From contig BDIU01000221.1 in NCBI GenBank assembly GCA_002118135.1, positions 123,668-187,667 on the forward strand: a stretch of 64,000 bases of DNA. Reading direction: 5' to 3'. Below the pieces are notes generated by a model, which saw only the letters and a program-made list of their open reading frames with translations, did no database searches and was not told the origin of the DNA. This stretch comes from Trebouxia sp. TZW2008 (taxonomy: Eukaryota > Chlorophyta > Trebouxiophyceae > Trebouxiales > Trebouxiaceae). The translations under genes were made by a program, and so were the position numbers. Below are positions 13,401 to 23,900 of the stretch, piece by piece. Each line of letters opens with the position of its first letter. The stretch's first letter is position 1.

Positions 13401-14488
13401 TAGACAGCTTTTGCTGAAGGGGCATGAGCCAGGGCATTGCATACTCAGACAACTTGCATCTCAAGACTGAAGGTCCAGTCTGTGACCAGACAGCTTTCTG
13501 CAGGGCTCAAAGCTGTGCCTAAGTGCGAAACATGTAACAGAGCCTCTCTAGCATGCGCTTTGAATGAGTTCATGCATGAGGGACTGAAGCAGAGGTTTGA
13601 CGGTCAGCTTCACCTGAAATGCTGCAGGTAAGCAGCTTGCTGCTGTGCAGAACCCTTAGCGCTCAGATTTGCTGCTGTGATAGGTTTTGATCTGCCAGTA
13701 CCCCTCTGGTCCATCAGCAGCACTCGGAAGTGCGATGTTGCGCTTTTGATCCATGAGTTGCTTTCAATGGGGCGTGGGGCTTCAAATCCGGGACCACCTG
13801 GAGCATTCAAATTGTCTTAGCAAGTCACTCAGTCAGGTATCGTGGGCATGAGATACACATGAGACTTTGATATGCATTGCTTTTCACCTTGAAGAAACAG
13901 CAAAGTTGGCAATTTGTGACCAATCTTGCTCAGAGCAACAACCTCCCGCACAAATAAAGTGATGTTGGGCCCAAGTGTACTGCTGTGGTCCAAAGGCGCC
14001 TGCAGGTGAAGGGATGTAGGGCTTGCGTTGTTCAGCGGGAGATGGTACAGGCCAAATTGCCTTTCCCAACAGCGGCCAAAGAAGCGCAAAGCAGGACGGT
14101 ACACAGTCACGCTGCATGCTGGCACGTGAGGTGCCGCGTCACCGCAAAAGCCAGCGCTGACACCTTGTCCTGCACACAAGTACAACGACGACTGCCTGAC
14201 CTGGAAGGTGTGATCTGTAAGCTTCAGGCCGGGCACGACGACCGACTCTCCGACAGCATGGTTCACGGTCATAGAACTGAGGTCAAGTGCCGAAGATGAA
14301 AGCGACCGTGTCAATAAGCGGCGTCTGCGCACCGAGCCAATCTTGTGGCGGCAAGGCAGGCGCTTGGCCTCGATCTGCCTCAATCCTACTAAACGTACGG
14401 GACAGGCATGTTGATCCGGATGCTTGGCAGATGCCGAACAGACACAAGCTTCACGCACTGGGTATAGCCTGCAATATCGCGCGCGCAT
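8994..14488 (-). CDS. Proline iminopeptidase-like S33 peptidase, 11 exons
   Basis: Alpha/beta hydrolase that would release N-terminal proline from peptides. Exons: 14488-14201, 13999-13888, 13797-13614, 13097-12955, 12407-12182, 11438-11321, 10979-10869, 10380-10314, 9870-9815, 9494-9390, 9158-8994; all phases close. Features in order: oxyanion LQGGPGFEAPRP, MDQRGTGRSKP, nucleophile elbow LLGQSFGGFCAVQYLS, LLTGGLPPRIDSHTSAEE, FERLHWLLERAF-like (MERLHWLLERAFDED), DTNPLYAVMHESIY, KPVLFTGEMVFPWMFEDF, and the His region NEYMHSGIRDDGG. From ATG 14488 the protein is 524 residues. From ATG 14272 it is 452, the family's usual size, so the first 72 basic, Ser-rich residues may be an organelle transit peptide. 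Introns 4 and 6 use GC donors (GCAAGT). Intron 7 holds CAG repeats. It is divergent from TMA7. Confidence 0.9.
10395..10540. repeat. CAG trinucleotide tracts in an iminopeptidase intron
   Basis: A long CAG run (about 10400-10442) is followed by gcaacatgca(g/a)agataa.agacc(t)tg and a second CAG run, then the same spacer and a third broken run. The array lies just upstream, on the minus strand, of the acceptor of the exon starting at 10380. Confidence 0.95.
11236..11268. repeat. CAG microsatellite
   Basis: gctgcagcagcagcagcagc-type run inside iminopeptidase intron 6. Confidence 0.9.
11612..11682. repeat. CAGCAT/CAG compound microsatellite
   Basis: Imperfect (cagcat)n(cag)n tract in iminopeptidase intron 5. 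It reads as Ser/Ala repeats on the plus strand but lies within an intron of the minus-strand gene. Confidence 0.9.
11955..12180 (-). repeat. Echoes of iminopeptidase exon 5's 3' end
   Basis: The exon end with its donor (aaacctgggagtcaagtgatcac on the plus strand, 12178-12200) recurs at about 12129 (aaacctgagagtgaagtgatcac) and about 11963 (aaacctgggagtcaaatgac). These are short, decaying copies placed downstream of the real exon in the sense of transcription. Confidence 0.7.
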
Positions 14489-14698
14489 ACGAGTGTGGTG
14501 CCTATCACAATCACCGCCTGTGCGCGTCAAGCGCCATGCCGCAAACAACGTATCCGAGACTTCCGAAACATGAGAATGAAGTAGAAGTGTTGAAGTGTTT
14601 TGTGTCAAGGGCGACTCGTACATGCCCTGACAACTGTGAGTGTCTGCAAACTCGTGAACTGACGCTTGCATCAGGCGCTGGCAGCTCAAACAGCCAAT
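14489..14698. promoter_or_regulatory. Bidirectional promoter, iminopeptidase / TMA7
   Basis: Only about 210 bp separate the two start codons (14488 minus, 14699 plus), so both promoters must lie here or overlap the 5' UTRs. No clear TATA box is seen. Confidence 0.5.
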
Positions 14699-14881
14699 AT
14701 GGTTGGCAAAGATGGCGGCAAGGCAAAGCCATTGAAGCAAGCCAAAAAGGAGCAGAAAGAGCTGGACGAGACTGATCTAGAGTTTCAAAAGAAGAAAAAG
14801 GAAGAAGCTGCTGCTCTGAAAGCACTCAAGGAAAAGGCTGGTGCAAAGGGAGGCTTTGCAAAAACGAAAGGCTCCAAGTAG
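14699..14881 (+). CDS. TMA7: TMA7 translation machinery-associated protein, single exon
   Basis: An intact 60-residue frame from ATG 14699: starts MVGKDGGKAKPLKQAKKEQK, continues with an acidic DETDLEFQKKKKEEAAALK helix and ends GGFAKTKGSK. The G-G-K-x-K-P-L-K-x-x-K-K start and Lys-rich C-terminus are typical of the small conserved TMA7 family found with ribosomes. Length matches (about 64 residues in animals and fungi). It is intronless, unlike most neighbours. Confidence 0.93.
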   Translation: MVGKDGGKAKPLKQAKKEQKELDETDLEFQKKKKEEAAALKALKEKAGAKGGFAKTKGSK

Positions 14882-15041
14882 TGTCCTGATAAAGGCCAAC
14901 TGAAAGCAGACGTAAGTCGCAACCTTGCTGTTTGCACAGCTGTCAAAGTACAAGGCTGCATCTGTCAATTCGTTGCATAGCTGCTAGGTGCTTATCTGCA
15001 GGCAGTGCAGGGCTTGAAGGCATAGCAAAGCAGCTGTTGGC

Positions 15042-15248
15042 ATGGCAGGCTCATCAGGCAGCAAGCAAAGCCCTGCTGACTGCATCAGCTGCAAAGTTGT
15101 TGGAACACTGGTCTGCCTGACTTGCAGTGGCTACCTTGCAGCCCATGCACATGCAAGACCAGCAATGCCAATAGTTCATCGGCACACAGTCTTGGGATTT
15201 GCAGCAGGGTTTGCAGCGCTTGGAGTTACACGCGCTGTAATCAGCTGA
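15042..15248 (+). CDS. DMAC1/DUF4536-like small membrane protein
   Basis: A 68-residue intact frame starting MAGSSGSKQSPADCISCKVV. It has a CxxC near the start (CISC), a hydrophobic segment GTLVCLTCSGYLAAHAHA, and a second segment VLGFAAGFAALGVTRAVIS at the C-terminus. The C..C motif followed by two membrane spans and a terminal G(V)xRA matches DMAC1/TMEM261, an assembly factor of mitochondrial complex I. The call rests on a short motif and could be a chance resemblance, although the Ala/Gly-rich spans look like real coding. No N-terminal targeting signal is needed for this family. Confidence 0.55.
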   Translation: MAGSSGSKQSPADCISCKVVGTLVCLTCSGYLAAHAHARPAMPIVHRHTVLGFAAGFAALGVTRAVIS

Positions 15249-16234
15249 GTTCTTGCCTGCTTTTGCAGTACTTATAGTTCCACAGCTAGCACTAGATGGA
15301 GCATCTTTGCATCAATTCGTAACGTCTTAGTACAGCTACCAACCTGCGTTTGTGACTCTTCAATGAATTCGATCTACCTGTGTTGGCCCAGCAAGTGCTA
15401 CAAATGTCCAAACAATGGTCAAGCTGTTCAGTGTTTGTTGCAATCATCTGGTCAGCAACATGCAGTGAATACATCATGTCACAGTCTTTCTCTGCAGTAG
15501 GTCAGCTGAGGCACAAGCGATCACACACATACAAACTGACTGCTACAGGTGACCACGATGCAATGCCAAAAGTGAGTCATGCTTTGCTGACTCCTCAGAG
15601 GGCATTGGCCACCTAATACCTATGGTAATACCTATGGTAGTATTTGCAGATCGTATGAACTTCTCAACTGAGCTGTTGTGGCTCTTGCATGTGCTGGCCT
15701 ATTGTCCTGCGCTTGACAGGACCTGTCTGGGAGTCAAGCATCTTTTTTGACAATTCCTGTGCATGTGTCTGCAGCAAACAAGTACATCCCCTGGTCCCAC
15801 TTCAACTCATCTGGTGAGCAAAACTGCTTTCAGACATCATATACGAGGCACTCTGAATGTGTACTGTGGCATCTAGATCCATTTCTAAATCTGCGCATGT
15901 AGACATGGGTGCGTACATATTTCAATGATAGCAAGCACATGTGCTTCCCCTAAGCGCGTGACGTCCTGTCGTGGTCTTTTGGGCATATTGGCAGGCTCCT
16001 GAAAGCTCTTCTCACTATAACTATAGCTGCATCATGACAAGCGTCTTACTGGTATACACCGCTGCTACAAGCCTGCTTGTCAAGTGTGGCATTTGTACTT
16101 GGCCTCAGCGAGGCTTCCATTTCCAGGTAATGTGGTATATGTCCACCTGGAAAATGACAGCAAAATCTACCGCAGTGCTGACCACGTTCTATATGGACGT
16201 TCTATATGGGGTTACAAAATAGGTGGCTCGAGCA
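15249..16234. other. Intergenic, possible short exon
   Basis: No gene established. A stretch at about 15776-15811 has good splice edges (tgtctgcag ... gtgagc) and encodes NKYIPWSHFNSS, but no partner exons were found. The rest is featureless. Confidence 0.35.
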
Positions 16235-16314
16235 GTCAGGATGGCCGAGCGGTCTAAGGCGCTAGCTTCAGGTGCTAGTTCGTAAGAGCGTGGGTTCAAA
16301 TCCCACTCCTGACA
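16235..16314 (+). tRNA. tRNA-Leu (CAG)
   Basis: Acceptor stem GTCAGGA pairs perfectly with TCCTGAC followed by discriminator A. The D arm is TGGCCGAGCGGTCTAAGGC. The anticodon stem CTAGC/GCTAG closes the loop TTCAGGT, giving anticodon CAG (Leu, codon CUG). The variable region is the longer class II type (TTCGTAAGAGC), and the T arm is GTGGG TTCAAAT CCCAC. There is no intron and CCA is not encoded. Confidence 0.96.
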
Positions 16315-17919
16315 CTAATTCGTCGTCCACATTGAGAGCTGTTCATCTTTTGGCACCTACGCTTTTTTTAAAGCTCAAATCTTTTGGCACCTTTTTTTGA
16401 AGCTCAGTCAGCAGCACCCAGTCATTGCTGATGTATGGCCAGGTGTTTCAATTCAAGCTCGCAGCCAGCAGCACCCACCTGCCGGCAGCGCTGACATACA
16501 TATGCTTATGCATATCTGATGCTGCAGATATGCATAAGCGTCTGAGCTGCTGGCCATGGGGGAGCTGCTGGCTATGGGGTTGCGCAATGCTGTACCAGTT
16601 GCAGCTTGAAATCAAGCAGAGAGTGGAGGTGCCCTCCAAGTAGCAAGTGGCGCAGCCATGCAGGCAATCAAGGCAAATCTTCAAGCACACGCTTCCAGAT
16701 TTGGAAAGTAGGTCCCCTTGACAGTATAATGGCTGTGCACCACCCCTTGGGCAGTGCCCAACAAAGTGGCCACACAGCACTCAACATGTCAAGACGGCCC
16801 AAAAGCCCAGCAGCCTGCTTTCAGCCCTCGTGCTCGGCAAGTTTTGACAGCCCAGACGCTGCAGCTTCAGCGACAGCAACAGCCACAGTTGCTATCAAAC
16901 CCTGTAGTGAATTGCTACCATCGTATCCATATGCATTGACTTTGGCACTGGTCAAGATCTGCAGAATTACTTTTACCCAAGGTGTAAAAAGTCCAGCAGC
17001 ACCCACCTGCTTCTAACATAGCCTGATATGCCGTACCTGGGCCTGCAGCAGCTTCCTGAGACATACAGAGCTGCCCATCAACCATCCAATGTGAGACATT
17101 CTGCAAAAAAAGAATGCATTTTCTTTGTTTATGCATGCCATCCCTTTGCAAAGGACATGCTGATCTTGTGAGTTGTTGCAGTCATTGATTGCGCACCTTG
17201 ATGCTCCTCAGCTATAGTCACTGCGCTCAACGTGGCATCAGCCACAAGCTATATGTTACAGAGCGCAAATGGGATAAAAGCGTTGCTGGCTAGATGGCGA
17301 GGTGCTATTTTCTCACACTGCTATACCATACTACCCCCTCTCTTTGCCCAAGCATAATGCACCTTTGATTGCCCACTTACCACACTTTGGATGTTTCTCT
17401 GCCTTTGAAGTACAGGACAGACTGCATGTAGTTGCGGTCATAAAGTCTCGAAGTCAGTCATGCGCATTCAACTCAAATCAACACTATCATTTTGCCACGT
17501 AGATGCCACTAGCAAAGACAGACAAACAATAGGTTGTCATAAAGCATGGAACGCTGGAGGGTTACTAGGCTGGGACAATGTCAGATGTGTACCTGCGAAG
17601 ACAGGTTTGTGTCCTCTGGCTTGCATGGCTGGGCAAACTCAACTAGCTGTGTTCCCTCTCTTGTTGCCGTAGCTTGTTGAGACAGTCACTGCATCTGACA
17701 CCATGTAGCCCAAGGGTCAAGGTGCCTTAAGCACTGACTAAGTTAGAAAGCAGTGCTTTTCATCATACCACTCACAAGTTGAGCTTTGTCTGCACAGCAT
17801 GTATGTACAGTGTTGGCACATGTGTCTGCATGTGAGTTGCAATTTGGTTTCTCTGCACAGCACGCTCAATGACGCTCGATTCATGCAGCAAAGATTGAGC
17901 GAGAGTCTGCCCGGAGACC
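16315..17919. other. Intergenic upstream of the SUVH gene
   Basis: No supported gene. It contains a perfect hairpin at 16504-16539 and repeated cagcagcaccca(c)ctgc motifs (16465, 16995). Frames such as 16606-17016 lack any recognisable domain. Confidence 0.4.
16504..16539. repeat. Perfect 15-bp hairpin
   Basis: GCTTATGCATATCTG, loop ATGCTG, then the exact reverse complement CAGATATGCATAAGC. Flanking gccagcagc (16460s) and gctgctggc (16540s-16570s) extend the inverted arrangement imperfectly. Confidence 0.9.
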
Positions 17920-20900
17920 ATGCAGTCTGGCGGAAGCGCTGGCGAAGCGCACATATTGCAAAGCTACCTTCCAATACTCAAACGGGCTGTGCTCATGCCA
18001 GCTGAACCTGGTGCAAAGCGGCAACGCACCGACGGGACTGCTATTACTGGCGCTTGCGCTCGGGCTCGACCATATGTACCAAACTCGCCACTCAGTCCAG
18101 GACCGCAACATGCACAGGTCGAGTCGGTCAGCACTTCCAATGATTGTGAGATCATAAAAGATGCCCCAGACTCTGCTGACGCTTCAAGCGGGCAGGAAGC
18201 TCATTTTGCTGTCAGAACAAACTCAGAACTAGAGGCTGCATACGTAGAGCAAAATACACCATCAAAGCAGCGACATGACAGTAGCGCAGAGGCCAACACA
18301 GCAGAGCTTGCATCTGCAGCACTGCCTACTGAAACCGTTTCAGCGAAAGCTGGGCCTGACACAGACCCAAAGGATGGATCGCAAGATGCTTGCAACGGCC
18401 ATGCAGTGCTCTCTGCAGCAACTCAACTTGCAGCACAGGCACCCGTATCGCAGCAGGAGAGCACTGCTGATGCCAGCAGTTCTGAGCCAAGCAGCATATC
18501 GCAGGAAACGAAGCTGATGCCAAGCAAACAGCAAGCTGACAGCGCCTTGTCACCGGTTGCAATGGTCCCTGCTCAGATCTCATCTCCACAGCCTGTTGCA
18601 ATAGAACCACACACTCAGTCAGCCGCACCAGACCCCCTGTCTCAAGCCACAGTTGCCCAGTTGCTGGCCTCTGGCCCATATGCCTGTGATGCTGTCAGCC
18701 AGCAGTCTGTTGCTGAGAAGCTGAAGATCTACAAAGCAAAAGTTGGTGAACTTCATGCCATGGGCAAGGTGCTTCATGCTGACCGAGCAATCATATTGTA
18801 GCATGCAGTCATCGCAAGCTGACATGCTGTTTGGCTTTCTCCTTTCTTGTTGGCGTTGGCTTTGGCTTTGGAAACACCATGACAACACCCATTTGATGAA
18901 AGAAGCGAGGGATGCTGATACGAATGTGGCTTGCAGCGAAAGCCTGACATGATAGCTTTCAGTGAGCTAAAGGAGGAGCTGACTCCTGAGAGAGTACATG
19001 GACACATAGCAGGAGTTGACGTGGGTGCAAAGTTTGGAGGCAGGGGAGAATTGGCCATTCTGGGAGTTCACACTCAGATGATGAGAGGCATCGACTCCTG
19101 GTAAGTCGCCCTGCTCCACAACTGCTGGTTGGAGACAGCTGATTGCTCCAGTATGTAACTAGCTGGGCCTGCTGAGCCTGGTTAGCACGCGCGTTCAGAA
19201 TGAAATGAAAAAAGACGACAAATGCTGTTCATTGAGTTGAAAATGCATCACGCCTCAGATGGGTCTTAAAGACTAAACCAGCTACAAATGTGTGCATCAC
19301 ACCAGCATTGATCGCTAGTGAATAGCCCTGCGACACAACTGCTGTGCAGCTAGGGATCTCACCTGGAATCCCATCTTTTACGTTCAGCTTGCTGTTCAAG
19401 CTGCACAGGACTGGCTTAGCTGTGGGTATAGCGACAACTATGCAAAGTGCGCTTGCATTTAGTCTGTGCTTGCAGTCAGTCTGTGCTTGCTCAAGTTGAG
19501 AACGCATCACGCCTCAGATGGATCTTAGAGAACGGACCAACTACAAATGTGTGCATGACACCAGCATTGATATTGATCGCTACTGAGTACCCCTGCTACA
19601 CAACTGCTGTGCATCAAGACAATCTTACCTGGAATTGCACCATTCGCCTTCAGCTTGCTGTTGAAGCTGCACAGGGCTGGCTCAGCTGTGGGTACAGTGA
19701 CAGATCTGCGAATTGTGCTTGCAAACAGTCTGTGCTTTTACAAGTTCAAAGCGTTTCACACCTCAAATGGGTCTCAGAGAATGGACCAACTACAAATGTG
19801 TGCATGACACCAGCATTGATATTGACTGCTAGTGAGTGCTGCCCTTTTAGACAGAGGGCTCCCGTTATGACGCCTGAGGGGTTGAACTTTTCTTTTCTCT
19901 TTTCCTTGTCTGCTAGTAAGGTGCCCTGGCCCATGAGTGCTGCGCACAGAGGACAGCAACTTGATCAAGTGCTGCATGGTAAACAAGCGTTTGCAGGCTA
20001 GCCTTGCAGTTTGACACGTCCTGTACAGTGACTTCTCTGTGTCATGACTGCTTCTGTTACCAAGCAAATTGTCATTACTCAGAGAGATCACTGCAGTCAG
20101 CATGCAGTGATTGGTTCCCAAAGCACTGTCCTCTCATCAAAACTGTCCTGACATTGAGTGTCCTTACAAAGAGAAGTTACTACACAGGTCAAACAGCATG
20201 CCTGTTGATGCAGGCATGCTTGCAGTACTGACTGTGCCTTGCCCAAGCTGAAAATGCATCAATTGTCTGTGAGCGTTGAATGATTGACCAGCAATTGATC
20301 CAAATTGCATTGATGTTGGTGATGGTTTTGGTGTTGATGATGTTGATCTTGATCTTGATCTAAATGTGGATGCTGATGTTGGTGTTGGTGTTGCTGTTGA
20401 TGTTGACTTTGACGTGCATGAGCATGTGCATGCTGATGTTGATGTTGATGTTGAAGTTGGTACTGATATTGATATTGCTGAATGCCATGCAGCCAGGGAA
20501 TTGCATATGCTGTGGTCATGTCTGGAGGCTACAGGGATGACAAAGATGACGGTGTTGAGGTCGACTACACAGGAGAAGGAGGCCAAACTAAAGGGAAGCA
20601 TGTAAGCTCTGCGCCTGCTCGCAGACTGGTCTGCTAATGCTGCTGTCATGCATCCCCAGCACTGCTTACTCTGAACATGCAGGCACTGTATGTGTCATAG
20701 CAGTTGTCCTGGAATCGTTGCATACAGCTCTGCAGTCCAGTGCGTAATTGTCGACTCAGTGCTCACCGTGTAAATAGAGCATGCCCTAACATTGGGACAT
20801 CTGCTCTTCATGTCAAGCTGTCTCTAGTTCCACATCATCTGACAGCGGTTTGATGATCACAAACTCAAATTTGTGACATGTGCGCAATGCAGACCCATTG

Positions 20901-23900
20901 TTGTTTGCAATGCAGACGAAGGACCAAACATGGACAGCTGGCAACTTGGCGCTGAGAGTCAGCATGCAGCAGAAGAAGCCAGTACGGGTCATACGCGGCT
21001 CATCAGAGACAGTCAAGTACGCACTGCACCACAATCTTTCACCATGCACTGCAGCATTCTGGGAACCTGAGACCACTAACAATGCTCTCTGCTCTGAGAC
21101 TTCAACCCAATAGATTCTATGCCATGTTGCTTCAACCTACTTAGGGTGCCCTAATCCCTGTTACTGTTTGAATTCCAACCTTTGTATGCTGCCAATTGTC
21201 CAGCATGCTTCTTCATGTTTTGGCATCTGGGTCTGCATGCAGACAGCGCAAGCTCAATTGATGAGCCATTTTGGTGCCTTGTCAACAGTGTTGATGTGAC
21301 ACCATGTGAAATGAAAATGGATATAAAACCACGAGAGAAAATGATGTTTATGCTTTTCAGCAGAGCCTGCTTGGTGCATGTGACACAAGTCTGGCCTTAT
21401 CATTTTGGCTTGTGCTGGGCATCATGCAGAATCAGAGAAAACAGTATAGCAAGTTGCCTTTATGATGACTGCTTTGGTCACCAAGAATCCTGTCCTTACA
21501 TCAAATTGTCCTTACTCATAGGGACCACAATAGTCAGAATGCAATGATCAGATCCCAACTGCACTGTCCCTACATCCGGAATGTCCTTACATCAAGTGTC
21601 CTCACAAGGAGAAGTCGCTGTATGTCAAGACCTTTGCCATCAGTAGATCTATGACACAACTTGTTAATTTGCTGAGCATGCCACAGAATGCAATGATTTT
21701 TCGGCAGTATAAGTCTGCAGCTTGTTGCATTGCAGGGCATGCTACACAATGCACTTCATTTTACAGCTGGCATCACGATTCTACAGTCTATTTGTGCCAT
21801 TATGCATGATAACAATACAGACTCTGCTTCATGCCTGGCAGACGAAAGCCATGGGACCTGTCAACAATTGCTTGCTGCCATTGCAGCGGTTGTACCGCTG
21901 GGCATGCTACACAATGCACTGAATTTTACAGCAAATTGCTTGCTGCAATTGCAGCGGTCGCAAGGAGCTGATCTACACTTATGATGGCTTGTATGAGGTC
22001 ACCTCAGCCAGCATGGAGACAGGTCAAGAAGGCTTCAAGATTTGCAAGTAAGCACTGTTAACACTGACAACCACTATTTGCAAATCAGACTTTCGTTTGC
22101 TTTTGTATCTTGGGCAAAAGAGTGTTTCGGGACATTGGCCAATGCCGAAGTCGATGCGCATGGATAGTTTCATGTGCTTGCGAGCTGAGCCATGCTGTCC
22201 CTCCCTGTATCGCTACTTTGCTTGGACTAGCGTCTGCAGATTTGCACGACGCAGGTCATGCAGCCTCGGAGCAAAGCTTGCTACTCTTTCTCTATTGTGA
22301 CGTAAATCTTCTTTATCCATAGGATGAATCCAGTGCAGGTTGCTGCAGGAGGTCTCCTCGCAGATGCTTGCTGCAGGAGACAGAGTCATGCACAGCACAA
22401 AACAGTTCATTTTTGGTGTTGCATCAGGCTGCCATCACGTGGGCATGTAGCTGGCATCACAACATTCCTGCTGTGTCTGTTCAATGCATTGAGTTGCGGC
22501 TTTGGTGTTGCATCAGGGTTGCATCAGGATTGCATCACGTAGTCATGTAGCTGGCATCACATCACTCCTGCCGTGTCTGTTCATGACATTCAATTGCGCT
22601 TGGCCTGTGCAGTTTCAAGCTGAAGGCAATTGCGGGTCACAGCAAGGCTGGCCAGAAGGTCACCTATGGCGCCATCAAGGGAGCCAAGTTCAAGCAGCTG
22701 GCTCTGGTAAGATTCTGTTATCTTCTGTCACGTCAGCAAAACATCTCAGCAAATCCCACTGGGCTGTCATGTACTTCACTTTGCAACAAACAGTATGGCA
22801 CTATCAAGGGAGCCACATTGAAGCAGCTGGCTCTGGTCAGATCCTGCCCTAGTCACGTTGTCTTGATCACCCCAGCTGAGCTGTCATGCACTTCACTTCA
22901 CACTAAACAGTAAGGCGCTATCAAGGGAGCCAAATTCAAGCAGCTGGCTCTGGTAGGGTCCTGCCCTAGTCAGTCATGTCATCGCTGCAGATCCCATTGG
23001 GCTATCATGCACTTCACGTCACAGCAACCTTTTGTGATGTTATAACTTTTGTGTTGATGCGATGTAATGCGTATGCTTATTGCGCAGCCTGGCAACAGCG
23101 CCTGACACTGCATCAGCTGGTTCAACTCTGTTGCGCTTTTTATAGAATTCCACCAGAATGCGTGTCACTGATTATGATGACTGTTGTGCAGGCACAGCGT
23201 GGCTCCCGCATGGCAACAGCACCTGACACTCAGATTGCTGCCAGGCTGCATCATTCCTAGCATTTTTGCTGGCATGTGTGACATTTGCTTGATCATTGAT
23301 CATTGATCACTGTGCATGCCTGTTGTGCAGGCACAGCGTGGCTCTCGCATGGCAACAGCACCTGACACTGCATCAGCCACTCAGGCGGCTGCACGGCTAA
23401 AGCGGCAGGAAGCCAGCCGCCTCACCCGCTTGCAAGGTCAATCATGCTCATAGTAGCCTCGATCAAATGAGAATGCACCTTGTAGCAACTTGTCCTTACA
23501 TCTGCTTCGAGGTGTCATTGCAGTCGGAATGCAGTGAATGTTTTCCAACTACATTGTTTTACAACACATGCTGGTATCAGGTGTCTGTATAGCCGAGATT
23601 GCAGTGGCACAGCTAGTGCATGATGCAAAATAGCTTGCTCAAAAGCAGTACATACAGGCTACAAGTTCTGGTCATGTTGCAGGTCCAAAGGGAGGGGTTT
23701 ACTGCATGCGGGGGCTACGGCCTGTCCTGCATGTATTGCATGCTGGGCTTGCTGCATGTCGCAGCATCAGCCTACCTAGGTCTTGGTTCTAAGTACAGTA
23801 AAGTCTTTTTCCAAGGACACTGGATGTAGGGACAATCTTGATGTAAGCATAGCGTCATTGGCAATCGATCACTGCATTCTGACTACAGTGGTCCCTCTGA

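Noticed and set aside
13829..14740. 303-codon minus-strand open frame across 13.8-14.7 kb
   Set aside because: It runs through iminopeptidase exons 1 and 2 and the intron between them; the intervening residues are intron read-through.
20366..20490. Plus-strand Asp/Val repeat frame as a coding low-complexity protein
   Set aside because: It lies in SUVH intron 2 and simply translates the GTTGAT repeat up to the exon 3 acceptor.
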